DNA of 64,000 nt from Dickeya zeae NCPPB 2538 (GTDB lineage: Bacteria; Pseudomonadota; Gammaproteobacteria; Enterobacterales; Enterobacteriaceae), in the NCBI RefSeq assembly GCF_000406165.1, contig NZ_CM001977.1:4262054-4326053 (forward strand), written 5' to 3'. Below are positions 7,305 to 17,399 of this stretch, piece after piece; within the stretch, counting starts at the first letter, position 1, and each line of letters opens with the position of its first letter. Made by a program: the position numbers and the translations under genes. Below the pieces are notes generated by a model. It was given only the letters and a program-made list of their open reading frames with translations, was not told where the DNA came from and did no database searches.

Positions 7305-7868
7305 TTATTTAACATTAACTATTATATGCTTTTCTACCGAACCATCCCAAATGATATTTACATTCAACTTCATCCCCCCCCACCAACGAACTTGACTATT
7401 CGCCGCCGTAATATCTTTTATCGCCATTCCTCCATTAGTAGGATATATATCATAGTCATGCCCAACTTCAGGGATAAATGAAGCTGAACGTGTAGCAATT
7501 ATCTGAGTGTATTGAGATCTAAACGTTTCTTCTTGATAGGTTATCTTTATATGTTGATTAGCTTTAATTACATACTCAAGAGAGTCCATACCTTGCATTG
7601 CCGTTGAGGGAGGAGCCATCCCTGGAATTCTCTTGTTATAGGTTGACTTTATTCCTATAAAGTTCACACCGGCCGTTAATGTTCTCGCATCTATAACTTT
7701 GTAACACCCATTTGATTTTTCATGAACTTCCAACGTTAACGGAGGGAGATAATTTTTTACTCGGATACGCGAAGAGTCACTCCCCTCGTAGTCAGACATA
7801 GATTTGGTTGTACTAATCGAGCATCCCACAGAAAATAAAACAGGAATAATTGCTATAAATTTTCTCAT
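7305..7868 (-). CDS. Predicted lipoprotein of unknown function
   Basis: A 187-residue protein with a lipoprotein signal: MRKF, a hydrophobic run, and VGCS with the lipobox Cys at residue 16. The mature part is beta-rich and contains WWGG near the end over a run of eight G (7374-7381 on the plus strand). A GGAG lies upstream of ATG 7868. It is downstream of the CDI operon on the same strand, about 70 bp from the small membrane-protein gene. No family is recognised. It could be an envelope immunity or accessory protein, but nothing in the sequence proves this. Confidence 0.65.
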   Translation of the reverse strand: MRKFIAIIPVLFSVGCSISTTKSMSDYEGSDSSRIRVKNYLPPLTLEVHEKSNGCYKVIDARTLTAGVNFIGIKSTYNKRIPGMAPPSTAMQGMDSLEYVIKANQHIKITYQEETFRSQYTQIIATRSASFIPEVGHDYDIYPTNGGMAIKDITAANSQVRWWGGMKLNVNIIWDGSVEKHIIVNVK

Positions 7869-7939
7869 ACAAATTATTATCTCCAGAAAAAATATTATTA
7901 ATAATAACCTAACAAAAATTGCGTGGCCTCAGTCACCCA

Positions 7940-8197
7940 TCAGACCAAAAAATCGCTAGCAGAGCTTTGCACGAGTATAAAACCAGTGATAGCCACACCG
8001 GTAAGTAAATAGCCCCAACAACAGTTTTCTTTCAAGAACCACCAACGCTCATTTTTAACATTGGTCAACCCGTTATTATCACAGTTGAATTCGTGCGGCT
8101 GGTGATTAAAGCGGAACTCGGAGTCAGCCTGGTAAAAACAGCGATCACGGCACAAGGCCGGGATCGTTTCAATAACTCTATTGCTGATAGCGCTCAT
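7940..8197 (-). CDS. Small membrane protein overlapping cdiI
   Basis: An 85-residue protein whose ATG (8197) lies 20 nt inside the end of cdiI, which implies coupled translation. The N-terminal 55 residues are polar with several Cys (PALCRDRC, FNCDNN). A single hydrophobic segment near the C-terminus (GYLLTGVAITGFILV) would anchor it in the inner membrane. I do not recognise it. Its position suggests a CDI accessory or second immunity factor; this is inference. Confidence 0.5.
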   Translation of the reverse strand: MSAISNRVIETIPALCRDRCFYQADSEFRFNHQPHEFNCDNNGLTNVKNERWWFLKENCCWGYLLTGVAITGFILVQSSASDFLV

Positions 8198-8507
8198 CTT
8201 GCTGAACGAGAGGTTCTATTTCCTCCTCCCATATGCGTTTTTGGTATAGCTGCCATTCTGTTAGTTCAGTACGCCTTTTTATACAATCCCGAATATTTTT
8301 TACCGCAAGATTAAAGTCTTCACGACTCAGATCAGTAAAACTGATCTGATCAAGGACTAAAACCTCCATTATTTTTTCATATATTATTGGATAGCTACTT
8401 TGTAGAGCATCATTGAATAAATCCTCTAACGCATCCGAAGCTCTCCTGTTAAGGGTAACATGCAAATCTTTTCCTTCTGGATAGCCAATAAAAATAGTTG
8501 CACCCAT
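8178..8507 (-). CDS. cdiI: CdiI immunity protein
   Basis: A 109-residue acidic protein starting at ATG 8507, three bases after the cdiA stop. By position it is the cytoplasmic antidote that binds and neutralises the toxin tip of the CdiA encoded just upstream, protecting the producing cell and its siblings. The sequence is mostly helical after a short beta start, with no signal peptide. I cannot place it in a named immunity family, so the call rests on operon position and size. Confidence 0.8.
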   Translation of the reverse strand: MGATIFIGYPEGKDLHVTLNRRASDALEDLFNDALQSSYPIIYEKIMEVLVLDQISFTDLSREDFNLAVKNIRDCIKRRTELTEWQLYQKRIWEEEIEPLVQQDERYQQ

Positions 8508-8510
8508 GAC

Positions 8511-11500
8511 TCACCTCATTATAATTACTTTTTGTTGCTGTGTATCCGGTAGTGTCTTAATGAAATCAGTAAATAACTTCTGATTACTTGGTGACAACAC
8601 GCTAAAATCAACAGGAACAATATCAGCTTTATTTAAATGATCCAATATTTGTTGCTGCCCAGCGGGTAACTTACCTGGAGATCTTACAACGGTCATATTC
8701 TTTTCAAAAAATTTATTTATTCCATCAACTTCCTTTTGGGATAAATTCTTAGTTGTATACATAAAATCAACTGTTTTCCCCGCATTGGAGCCACTACTGA
8801 TAATAAAGTCAGCTGTTTTACCACCTGTATCAGGAGCTCTTTCCAATGTCCCTAGCACGTTTTCCAACCTTGCAGCCGCCGCTGCCTCTGCTGGGTTATA
8901 CTTTCCGTTACCATTTATATCTGGTGTATTTAAGCGCTGTTGGCCTTCCAGAGGAGTAGAATCCATTTTTACTTCATAAATACCATCTGCATTTTTAACA
9001 AGAGAATTTGCTGCCCCTGCGGCTAAGCTTTTGTTGCCCACCGCTATATCTTCCCCGAACTGCTTCACCAGCTCCTTGGACGCCACTATCGCACTGATGC
9101 CGCCATACAGATACATTCCACCGATATAAACCCCAGCCCGTGCTCTGGCTTCCTCTTCTGTATACCCGAACCTCATGAGAGCCTGGGTATACCCTTCCAG
9201 TACGTTAAATGCATCCTTCGCCAGGGGATCTGTCGAATTCAGCAGGCTCTGTATCTGTTGATACCCCGCCTGCGCTTCTTTCGGATTCAGGTAACTCAGG
9301 TTGGTATATGTATTCAGCGCCTCAAGGGCTTTATTTCTTTCCGCCTGACAATCACTTCCTTCTACCTGACACGCCTTTATCGCTGCAAGATCGCTTTCCA
9401 AATCCTTACGATTCAGCGCATCACGCTTTTGTTTTTCCTGCTCGGTCAGGTTCTCTTTGTGGTTGAGATACGTCTGAAGGCTCTTCTCCGTGCTGCTCAG
9501 GTAGTTATTCTCCACCGCCACCTGCGCCGACTGCGCCCCCTGCACCGCGTCCGCGCCGGTATTCCCCACCACGCCTGCCGCCAGGCCACCCGCTATCGTC
9601 GCCAGCGTGCTGATGTACTGCTTCTGCTCTTCGTTCAGCTCCGAGGGTTTCTTGCCCGGGTACAGCGCGTCCATCAGGGCGCGGGCCGCCAGTTCACCGC
9701 CCGCTTCACCCGCCGCCCCTGCCAGCGCGTTATTCCCGCTCGCCTGCGCCACCACCGCACCCAGCAACGCGTGCGCCAGCGTGTTCGCCGCCACGTCCGT
9801 GTTGCCTGCCGCATCCGTCGTCGCCCGGTGGATGGCTTCCGCCATATACGGCGCTGCCGCCCCCGTCAGCGCCTGCGCCATGTTCCCCGCCAGCACACCC
9901 TGCAGCGCCGCCGTCACCGCCTGAATGCCCTGACGTACCGCACCGCCCGTTCCGTACGGCGATGTCCGCATCGCCTCATCGTAGTACGACTGGTACAGCG
10001 CCTGCGTGATGTCATCCTGCGTTATCGCCTTGTTCGGGTTCGCCTGCGCCAGCTCGCTGCCCTTCGCCCGACGCTCCGCCGCCGATGCCGCGGCCACCTT
10101 ATCGTTCGCCGCCTTCGTCGCTGCTATCGCCCCTTCCGTCGAGGCGATATCCAGCGCCTGCGCACCGATGTCCGACATCAGCTGCGCCTGCTGCAGTTTG
10201 CTTTCAACCTTCTCCTTGTCGAATATCGGGTTCAGCGCCCCACTGTTCGCCCCCGCCGTATCCCGGCTCAGCCCGCTCACATCCTGCTGCTGACCGGCCC
10301 TGTCACGGATTATCAGCGCGCCGTCGCTCACCGCCGCATAGGTCGTCCCTGATGAGGAGCCGCTCTGGTTCGCCCCCGCCAGCGCCAGACCGCCCAGGTT
10401 GCTCAGCATCTGCATCCCTATCGGGCCGCCGGTGCCCAATCCGCCCCCGCTGTGCGACGCGCTGTACTCCGCGTGGTTGTCGATATTGCTGAACCCCAGT
10501 GTCCCCGTATCCAGCCGGTTCTTCTCCGCCTCCGCCGTCGACGCTATCGCCCCGCCGTCCAGTTGCGTGTGGTTCCCCACCGTCACGTCAAAACCGCCCC
10601 GGCCCGCAAACAGCCCCGACTGCTCCTGCACACTCTCAAAGTTGCTGTTCACCCTGTCACGGCTGAAGCTGAAACTCGCGCCGCCACCCCCGCCGTAAAT
10701 CGGTATCGTCACCCCGGCGCTCATGCTCTGCTGCTTGCTGTCGTAATGGTCGCTGTCCTGCTCGCTGCGTATCAGCAGGTCACGCCCCACCTGCGCGGTT
10801 ATCGTCTCTGCATTGACCTGCGCGCCCTGCAGCGTGGTGTCACGACCGCTGTGCAGCACCGCCGCCCGCCCTGCTTCCAGCAGCGCTTCCGTGTGCGTCA
10901 CCCCGTCGCCATGCTGGCTGCCCTTCGCCGCGTTCACGCTCGCACTCACGCTCAGCCCGAAGCTGCCCGAGGCACTCACCCCGAAGCTCACCCCGATACT
11001 GCCGCCCTGACTCTGGTTGCTCCCCTCGGTGTGCTGCGTGTTGGCCGACGACAGCAGCCGGATATCCCGCGACGCATCCAGCAGCAGGTCCTGACCCGCC
11101 TTCAGGGTGCTGCCCGCCACCGTGACGTCACCGTCCGTCGCCGTCACCGACAGGTTGTGACCCGCCGTCACGCTGCTGCCCTGCGCCGTGGTCTGCGTCT
11201 GCGCCTGCACCGATTTGGACGACTGGCTGCCGTACGACACGCTGACACCCACCGTCTGGCCGCCCTGTTGACCGCCTGCCCCTTCCGACTGCGCCTGCGC
11301 CAGCCGCGCCGCCTGCACACCCTGTGCCACGCTCAGCGCCGCCTTCGTCTGCTGCAGCGCCTTCACCCGGCCGTCCTGCGTCTCACGCGAGGACTGCGCC
11401 GTTTCCACCGCCGTGTTCAGCGCGCCGCCCACGCTACCGCTCAGCGCAATCGTCAGACCGCTCTGTTTCTGCTCTCGCGTTTCCTTCCTGTCCTGTCGAT

Positions 11501-14500
11501 TCTCCAGCGACACCACGCTTACGTCACGCCCTTTCAGCGTCACGTCTTCACCCGCTATCAGCTCGCTGCCCGCCACACCCAGCGACCCGCCCGCGTTCAG
11601 CGTCAGCGACCCCGTGCTGCTGCCTACCGTACTGCCGCGATGTTGCTGCGCGCTCTCCGCCGTGGTGGTCTTCTGGCTGTTGCTGCCTATCGTAAACCCG
11701 ATACCGCCGCTGCCCATCAGCCCGGAGTGTGTCTCCTCACGCAGGTGCGTCTGTGCATCCCGCTCCTGGGCTGCCGTTACCGTCAGGTTATTGCCCGCCG
11801 ACAGGCTCACATCGCCGGTGCCTGCCACATCGCTGCCCGAGACCGTCAGGTCATGGCCTGCCGCCAGCGCCACCGTATTGCCACTCAGCACGCTCGCCGC
11901 CGCCGTCTGCCGGTCTACCGTATCCTGACGTACCGTGGTTATCTTGGAGGCAAAGCCATTGCTACCGGTGGTCTTGTGCCGCTCATCCAGCGTGGCGGTA
12001 TCCGTTCCCTGCTGGATAGTCAGGTTGTTGCCCGCCGCCAGCATCAGACCGTTGCCCGCGCTCATCGAGGCGGCCGTCGCCGTCAGGTCACGGCCCGCGC
12101 TCATGTGGATATCGCCTTTGGCGTTTACTTCGCTGCCCTGTTCATTGCTGGCGCTTTGTGTGACCCGATTATCGCCGTTCCAGACGATATTATCCCGGCT
12201 GGCGGTAGTGACCGTCTTCAGGTTGATATCCCGCCCGGCCGCCACCGTGGTGGTGCCGTTCTCACCGCCGTTGGTCAGTTGCGCCGCCGTCAGGTTAACG
12301 TCACGCCCGGCCTGCAATACCAGTTTCCCGGCATCGTTTTGCACATACAGGCCGGCCACCCGGTCCAGCGCAGTACGGCTGAAATTGCCGTCGGCACTGG
12401 TGGCACTGCGGGTCGTGGTGGTGAGGGTGATATCCCGTCCCGCCTGCGCCGTCAGGCTGTCGTTGCCCGAAATCAGCCCACCGATGCTGGTAATATCGGT
12501 GCGCGCCTGCAACGCCAGATCATTGGCGTGGATCAACCCACCGGTGTTGTTAAGGTTCTCCGCCAGCAGGGTGGCGTTGCCTGCCGCCTGAATACGGCCG
12601 CTGTTGTTGATATCGCCATCAACACGAATATCCGCCGTGCGCCCGGCCAGCAGCGCACCGCTGCCGTCCAGATCACCGTCTTTCAGTCGGGCGTAAACCT
12701 GTGGTACCAGCACCGTCTGGGTGGTGCCGTCCGGCAACGTCACCGTCTGGTTGACCATCCACACCATGTCGCTGGTCAGTAACCGCATCTGTTCCGCTGT
12801 CAGCGCCACCCCCGGCGTCAGCCCGTATTGCTTGCCAAACGCAATACCGGCATCCATCAGTGCCTTGAACTGGGTGTCATCGTTGCTGTAACCGTTAAGG
12901 TAACGCTGCCCGGTTAACGAGACTATCTGCTCACGCACCAGCCGCTGTTCGTAGAACCCATCCCCCAGACGTTTGTGGACGCTGGTCGGGTCGCCGGTAA
13001 GCGCACTCAGCATGTAGTCTGAACTCAGCCAGGTCTTCTGGTTGGTGAAACGCGGGTCGGTTTCCACCAGATAACTGGCGTTACGGTCCGGGTTGGTATG
13101 GAACAGGCTGTTATCCGGCAGCCGGATGTCCGGCCCCACCAACCTGATGATAGCCGCGGGTTTACCACTTTCCGGCGCGGTACCCGACGTCACTTCGAAA
13201 ACCTGGCCGGATGGCACTATCACCGGCTGATTGGGCAGCGCCTGCAACACGGCGGCATTCACGCCGGTTGCGCCCGCTACGCTACCGTTCACGCTGCTAT
13301 CGCTGCGCCCCTGTAAGCCACGGTTGCTGGCCGCCGCCGTAAACGACTGTATCGCCCCCGGCTGCAAGGTGATCGACTGGATCTGCTCCGGCGGGGTATA
13401 CGCCGCGCTATCTTGCCCTTGTTCGTCACGCCCTTTGTGACGAATACGCCAGAAGCTGGTGGCGGTACCGTTTTCAGTGATATGCCGCTCGCCGGGGACT
13501 TCCACGTTATTCAGTTGTCCGGCGTTGATCCCCAGGCCTGAACCGGCAATGATGCGGCTCTTGTCGTTCAGCACCATACCGGAGGTAATCAGCAGATTGC
13601 CGCCCGACAGTATCTGGCCAGGGTCGCTTTGGATGATGCGCGACTCTTCAATATGCCGGGTGAAATCATACCGGGTAAATTCTTCGTTGCTGCCGTCCGG
13701 CGTATCCAGGCTGTCAACTTCACCATGACCGATACTGATCTGGTCTGGGGTGTACATGGTGGTCGACCCAGCCATGCGGTACTGCTGCACCTGTTCATCC
13801 GACACCGGCACGATCGCGGTGGCAAAATGGTTATTGGTGTTATTGAGCGTGCCGACATTCAGCACCATGTCGCCTGCGGCTTCAATCGTCGCACTGCCGT
13901 TATTGATAACGCCGCCCTGACCGGTCGCCTGGTTCTGGCTATCCAGCGCGCCGCCTATCGCCATCGCCCCGCTGCTATAAATCAGAGCGTGCTCGTTGTT
14001 ATTCAGCGCCCACATGCCAAGATCCAGCCGCTGGCGGGCGGCAATCACCGGTGCCACGCCATTCTGGTTGAGGTTATTGATAGTCCCGGCCTGTAGCGCC
14101 AGTGCATCACCGAAGATACGACCGGTCGACAGGTTATTGATCGTGGAAGCAGTGAGCAGCGTGTTGCTGCCATCCACCAGCCCGTAGTTGGTCAGCGTCT
14201 GACCAGCACTGAGCCGGGTGGTGGTCGCGCTGATCTCAGCTCCGTTCAGGTTTTCCAGATTCGTCGCACCCAGTTGCAGCGTTGACCCGGCCTGCATCAG
14301 TGCCGCATTACGCAGCAGCCCGTTGGTCTGGAAGGTCAGCGCATTACTGGCACGCACGCTGCCGGTGTTGATGAAGTCCTGTGTGAGCGACACCTGCATG
14401 TTGCCCAGCGACAGCAGGCGACCATCGCCGCTTAACTGATTGGCCGTCAACGTCAGTTGTTGTTGCGCCTGTATATCGCCATTGGTGTTCAGCAGGGTAT

Positions 14501-17387
14501 CGGCCTGAATCTCACTGCTGCCCTGACTGGATAGCATGCCGTTGCTGTTATCCAGCGCGCCGCTGAGGGTGAGCGCCAGATCGCGGCTGGCGGTGATAGC
14601 ACCGTTGCCGTTCTGCAACTGACCGGCGGTCACACTGACGTTGTTACCCAGAATCCCATTCTGGTTGCGTGTGCCCTGATTCAGTACAGACCCGGCCAGC
14701 AACGTGGCCTGCTGCCCGGCATGAATCAGCCCCAGGGTGTTATCGATCACCGCCTGCACCGCATCCAGCGTCAGGTTACCCACCGCCTGCAGGGTGCCGC
14801 TCTGGTTGCTGATGCCACCATCCGCGGTCACCGTCAGGTTCCCGTTGGTGATGATAGACCCGCCCTGTGAGTTATCGAGCGATGAACCGGCCAACGTCAG
14901 GTCACCGCCGGACTGGATCTGCCCACCGGCATTGAGGATGACATTGTTTGCCGCCGGTGCTGCCGCCAGCAGAGTCATGAACTGCCGGGCCGCGCTGCGC
15001 AAGGGGCGGGTATCCCAACTCAGCGACGTACCCGCCTGAATTTTACCGCCCTGATTGCTGACATCGGCCGTGCTCGCCTGCAAGGCCCCCAGTGCAGCCA
15101 GTTGTCCCTGCTGGTTATTGAGGCTACCGCTGTTTAACGTCAGGTTGCGGTTGGCTATCACCGCACCACCGAGGTTACTGAACACCCCGGTACGCAGTTG
15201 GATGTCCGACTGGCTGGTGATACCACCCTGGCTGCCACTGGCACCGTTGCTCAACGACTCGCCGTTGGTGTTTAACGACAGCAGACCACCGCTTTGTATC
15301 AACCCGGTATCGTTCTGTACTTGCAGGGTATCCATCGTCAGCGTGCCGGTCGCGCCAATCCGTCCGCCCTGATTATCCAGCGCGCCCAGCGTGAGCGCGG
15401 CATCCGCGCCGCTCACCAGCAAACCGTTGCGGTTATTCACATCACCGCTGTTTAAGGTGAACGCGCCCTGGCTGAGCAACGTTCCCTGAGTGTTAATCAA
15501 ACCGCCTTGCTGCAAGTCGACATCCAGCACATTCGCCCGCACCAGACCGGCGGTATTGCTCATGCCGTTCGCCTGAATCTGCAGGCGCTTACCCGCCCCC
15601 AGTTTACCGCCGTCATTAAGCAACTGCTGCTGGCTGGTGATCAGCGCATCGCCGGAAACCGTGCTGAGCGTTCCTTGTCGGTTATCCAGTTGATCAGCCG
15701 TCAGCGTGAAATGACCCGCGCCCACATGCTGAATGCTGCCTTGCTGATTGTTGAGCTGCTGAGTTTGCAACGTCAGATCCTGCCCGTTGCTGGTAATCTG
15801 CCCACCACGGTTGTCGATGCCGCCGCGATGATTCAGTGTCAGGCTCTGACTACCGGTTTGGATGAGATTCCCTTTGCGGTTGGATAACCGGTCGGTACTC
15901 AGGTTCAGGGTATCCGCCTGCAATATGCCGCCGTCGTTGTTGATGCTGACCGGCGCATTCAGTGACAACAGGGTGTCCGACTGAATATTGGCACCACTGA
16001 CTGAGACACTGCCTTGTCTGGCCGTGATCGCCACCTGTTTGCCGTAGGTCTGGCTACCGCCCAGATCCACATCGCTACCGGTCACAGTCAGTTGGCCCGC
16101 TGCCAGGTGCTTACCATTGCCCGTCAGGTTGCCGTCGGCATCCAGCGTTAGCGTGCCGCTGCCGGACAAGGTGCCGTCGGCACTCATACCACCGGCGATC
16201 GCACCCGACTGGCTATTGTTTATCGTACCGCCTTTGATGCGGGTGTGGCTGGCAGCGGCGATAACGCCACTGTTGCCGAGCTGGCCGCCTGCCGTGACGG
16301 ACGTTTCGCCGCTGGCGTATACCTTGCCCTGATTGCTGATATCCTGACGTGAAGTCAGTTGGATATCCTGACTGGCATTGATTGTGCCGCTATTTTCGAT
16401 ACGCCCGTCAGCCGTCAGCGTCACACTGCCTGCCGAGGCACCGATATTCCCGGCGTTTCTCACGCCAACCCCTTTCTCGGTGCCAATCAGGCGGATTTTC
16501 CCGGCGTACATCCCGCCCAGTTGCGAGGCATCCAGCGCCAGTTGAGGTGAGGCGCTGCCGTCACGGGTCGCCTGAATGTTGTCATGGGCAGCGCTGACCT
16601 GATTGCTGCCGGTGGTGACCCGCAAATCGTTAGCCCAGATACCGGCGTTCACTTTCACGGAGCGAGCGATGATATCGGTGTAGTCCTGAGTGCGGCTGTC
16701 CAGCCCACCGCCCTGAATAATGATTTCACCTTGTCGCACGTCATAACCGGTCAGATTGCCGTCCTGCATCTGTGCCCGGCCGGTGGTGAGCGTCGCCCGA
16801 TTAGCATTAATAAAACCGCAGCCATCACAGGTGATGCCCGCCGGGTTCGCGATAATCACCTGCGCACGGGTGCCTGCCACCTCCACATACCCACCCAGGC
16901 GGCTGGGGTTGCTGGAATTCACCTCATTGAGGATGACTTTGGCCTCACCCTGCGCCAGATAAGGGTTACGTTCAACCCAGCCACCCTGCTGCGTCTGGAT
17001 ACGTTCCCGCGAGTTATTGAGGATGGCACCTTTGCCATCCACATCAAACTGGCTGTAGGTATTGCGGGATACGCCGCCCGCGCTGGGCGTCTGGATATTA
17101 ACCTGCGGCACCCCGTTGGCGGTGTTGACGATCACCGGTTGCTGATTAGCTGGCGCACCCGCGTCCGCCACTATTCCCGCCTGAGCAGGTGCCACAATAG
17201 ACACGCAGCCGAGCGCGGTCAGCAGTGCAAAACCCAGCGGAGAAAGACGGGCCCACTGATGTGGCAAAAGGGTACCGGGTCGTGAGGAACGGCCGCCGCC
17301 ACCTTGTCCTGATCGGGCAATATCCGCCACAACCATCAACATGCCGCGGCTTTTGTTGAAAATGATCCGGTAGAGCAATTTGTTCAC
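8511..17387 (-). CDS. cdiA: CdiA/HecA-type contact-dependent inhibition toxin and adhesin
   Basis: A 2958-residue TpsA exoprotein. It starts at GTG 17387 with AAGGA upstream. An extended signal peptide (ESPR-type MNKLLYRIIFNKSRG) is cleaved after about residue 70 (APAQA). The TPS secretion domain follows (about 70-310), with NPAGI at 181-185 and two Cys at 187 and 190. Then come long filamentous-haemagglutinin repeats forming a beta-helix filament. The VENN motif is at residues 2625-2628 (9504-9515), after which a 330-residue toxin region begins. Its tip (TLERAP, TADFII, GKTVDFMY) resembles nuclease toxin domains of the BECR or PD-(D/E)XK type; I cannot decide which. It is exported by the HecB-like pore, probably acylated by the intervening CdiC, and neutralised by CdiI. 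The tip has lower GC than the body, as expected of an exchanged module. Confidence 0.92.
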   Translation of the reverse strand: MNKLLYRIIFNKSRGMLMVVADIARSGQGGGGRSSRPGTLLPHQWARLSPLGFALLTALGCVSIVAPAQAGIVADAGAPANQQPVIVNTANGVPQVNIQTPSAGGVSRNTYSQFDVDGKGAILNNSRERIQTQQGGWVERNPYLAQGEAKVILNEVNSSNPSRLGGYVEVAGTRAQVIIANPAGITCDGCGFINANRATLTTGRAQMQDGNLTGYDVRQGEIIIQGGGLDSRTQDYTDIIARSVKVNAGIWANDLRVTTGSNQVSAAHDNIQATRDGSASPQLALDASQLGGMYAGKIRLIGTEKGVGVRNAGNIGASAGSVTLTADGRIENSGTINASQDIQLTSRQDISNQGKVYASGETSVTAGGQLGNSGVIAAASHTRIKGGTINNSQSGAIAGGMSADGTLSGSGTLTLDADGNLTGNGKHLAAGQLTVTGSDVDLGGSQTYGKQVAITARQGSVSVSGANIQSDTLLSLNAPVSINNDGGILQADTLNLSTDRLSNRKGNLIQTGSQSLTLNHRGGIDNRGGQITSNGQDLTLQTQQLNNQQGSIQHVGAGHFTLTADQLDNRQGTLSTVSGDALITSQQQLLNDGGKLGAGKRLQIQANGMSNTAGLVRANVLDVDLQQGGLINTQGTLLSQGAFTLNSGDVNNRNGLLVSGADAALTLGALDNQGGRIGATGTLTMDTLQVQNDTGLIQSGGLLSLNTNGESLSNGASGSQGGITSQSDIQLRTGVFSNLGGAVIANRNLTLNSGSLNNQQGQLAALGALQASTADVSNQGGKIQAGTSLSWDTRPLRSAARQFMTLLAAAPAANNVILNAGGQIQSGGDLTLAGSSLDNSQGGSIITNGNLTVTADGGISNQSGTLQAVGNLTLDAVQAVIDNTLGLIHAGQQATLLAGSVLNQGTRNQNGILGNNVSVTAGQLQNGNGAITASRDLALTLSGALDNSNGMLSSQGSSEIQADTLLNTNGDIQAQQQLTLTANQLSGDGRLLSLGNMQVSLTQDFINTGSVRASNALTFQTNGLLRNAALMQAGSTLQLGATNLENLNGAEISATTTRLSAGQTLTNYGLVDGSNTLLTASTINNLSTGRIFGDALALQAGTINNLNQNGVAPVIAARQRLDLGMWALNNNEHALIYSSGAMAIGGALDSQNQATGQGGVINNGSATIEAAGDMVLNVGTLNNTNNHFATAIVPVSDEQVQQYRMAGSTTMYTPDQISIGHGEVDSLDTPDGSNEEFTRYDFTRHIEESRIIQSDPGQILSGGNLLITSGMVLNDKSRIIAGSGLGINAGQLNNVEVPGERHITENGTATSFWRIRHKGRDEQGQDSAAYTPPEQIQSITLQPGAIQSFTAAASNRGLQGRSDSSVNGSVAGATGVNAAVLQALPNQPVIVPSGQVFEVTSGTAPESGKPAAIIRLVGPDIRLPDNSLFHTNPDRNASYLVETDPRFTNQKTWLSSDYMLSALTGDPTSVHKRLGDGFYEQRLVREQIVSLTGQRYLNGYSNDDTQFKALMDAGIAFGKQYGLTPGVALTAEQMRLLTSDMVWMVNQTVTLPDGTTQTVLVPQVYARLKDGDLDGSGALLAGRTADIRVDGDINNSGRIQAAGNATLLAENLNNTGGLIHANDLALQARTDITSIGGLISGNDSLTAQAGRDITLTTTTRSATSADGNFSRTALDRVAGLYVQNDAGKLVLQAGRDVNLTAAQLTNGGENGTTTVAAGRDINLKTVTTASRDNIVWNGDNRVTQSASNEQGSEVNAKGDIHMSAGRDLTATAASMSAGNGLMLAAGNNLTIQQGTDTATLDERHKTTGSNGFASKITTVRQDTVDRQTAAASVLSGNTVALAAGHDLTVSGSDVAGTGDVSLSAGNNLTVTAAQERDAQTHLREETHSGLMGSGGIGFTIGSNSQKTTTAESAQQHRGSTVGSSTGSLTLNAGGSLGVAGSELIAGEDVTLKGRDVSVVSLENRQDRKETREQKQSGLTIALSGSVGGALNTAVETAQSSRETQDGRVKALQQTKAALSVAQGVQAARLAQAQSEGAGGQQGGQTVGVSVSYGSQSSKSVQAQTQTTAQGSSVTAGHNLSVTATDGDVTVAGSTLKAGQDLLLDASRDIRLLSSANTQHTEGSNQSQGGSIGVSFGVSASGSFGLSVSASVNAAKGSQHGDGVTHTEALLEAGRAAVLHSGRDTTLQGAQVNAETITAQVGRDLLIRSEQDSDHYDSKQQSMSAGVTIPIYGGGGGASFSFSRDRVNSNFESVQEQSGLFAGRGGFDVTVGNHTQLDGGAIASTAEAEKNRLDTGTLGFSNIDNHAEYSASHSGGGLGTGGPIGMQMLSNLGGLALAGANQSGSSSGTTYAAVSDGALIIRDRAGQQQDVSGLSRDTAGANSGALNPIFDKEKVESKLQQAQLMSDIGAQALDIASTEGAIAATKAANDKVAAASAAERRAKGSELAQANPNKAITQDDITQALYQSYYDEAMRTSPYGTGGAVRQGIQAVTAALQGVLAGNMAQALTGAAAPYMAEAIHRATTDAAGNTDVAANTLAHALLGAVVAQASGNNALAGAAGEAGGELAARALMDALYPGKKPSELNEEQKQYISTLATIAGGLAAGVVGNTGADAVQGAQSAQVAVENNYLSSTEKSLQTYLNHKENLTEQEKQKRDALNRKDLESDLAAIKACQVEGSDCQAERNKALEALNTYTNLSYLNPKEAQAGYQQIQSLLNSTDPLAKDAFNVLEGYTQALMRFGYTEEEARARAGVYIGGMYLYGGISAIVASKELVKQFGEDIAVGNKSLAAGAANSLVKNADGIYEVKMDSTPLEGQQRLNTPDINGNGKYNPAEAAAAARLENVLGTLERAPDTGGKTADFIISSGSNAGKTVDFMYTTKNLSQKEVDGINKFFEKNMTVVRSPGKLPAGQQQILDHLNKADIVPVDFSVLSPSNQKLFTDFIKTLPDTQQQKVIIMR
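9504..9515 (-). other. VENN boundary motif of CdiA
   Basis: Codons for Val-Glu-Asn-Asn mark the junction between the conserved CdiA body and the variable C-terminal toxin. In this family the module after the motif is exchanged together with the immunity gene by recombination, so it defines the left limit of the exchangeable unit (8178-9515). Confidence 0.85.
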
Positions 17388-17399
17388 AGCAAGATATCC

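Noticed and set aside
9258..17285. Many long plus-strand frames opposite cdiA, the largest at 10452-12782 (776 codons)
   Set aside because: They are antisense to the repetitive GC-rich cdiA body, are Arg/His-rich with no recognisable domain or ribosome site, and follow from the codon bias of the real gene.
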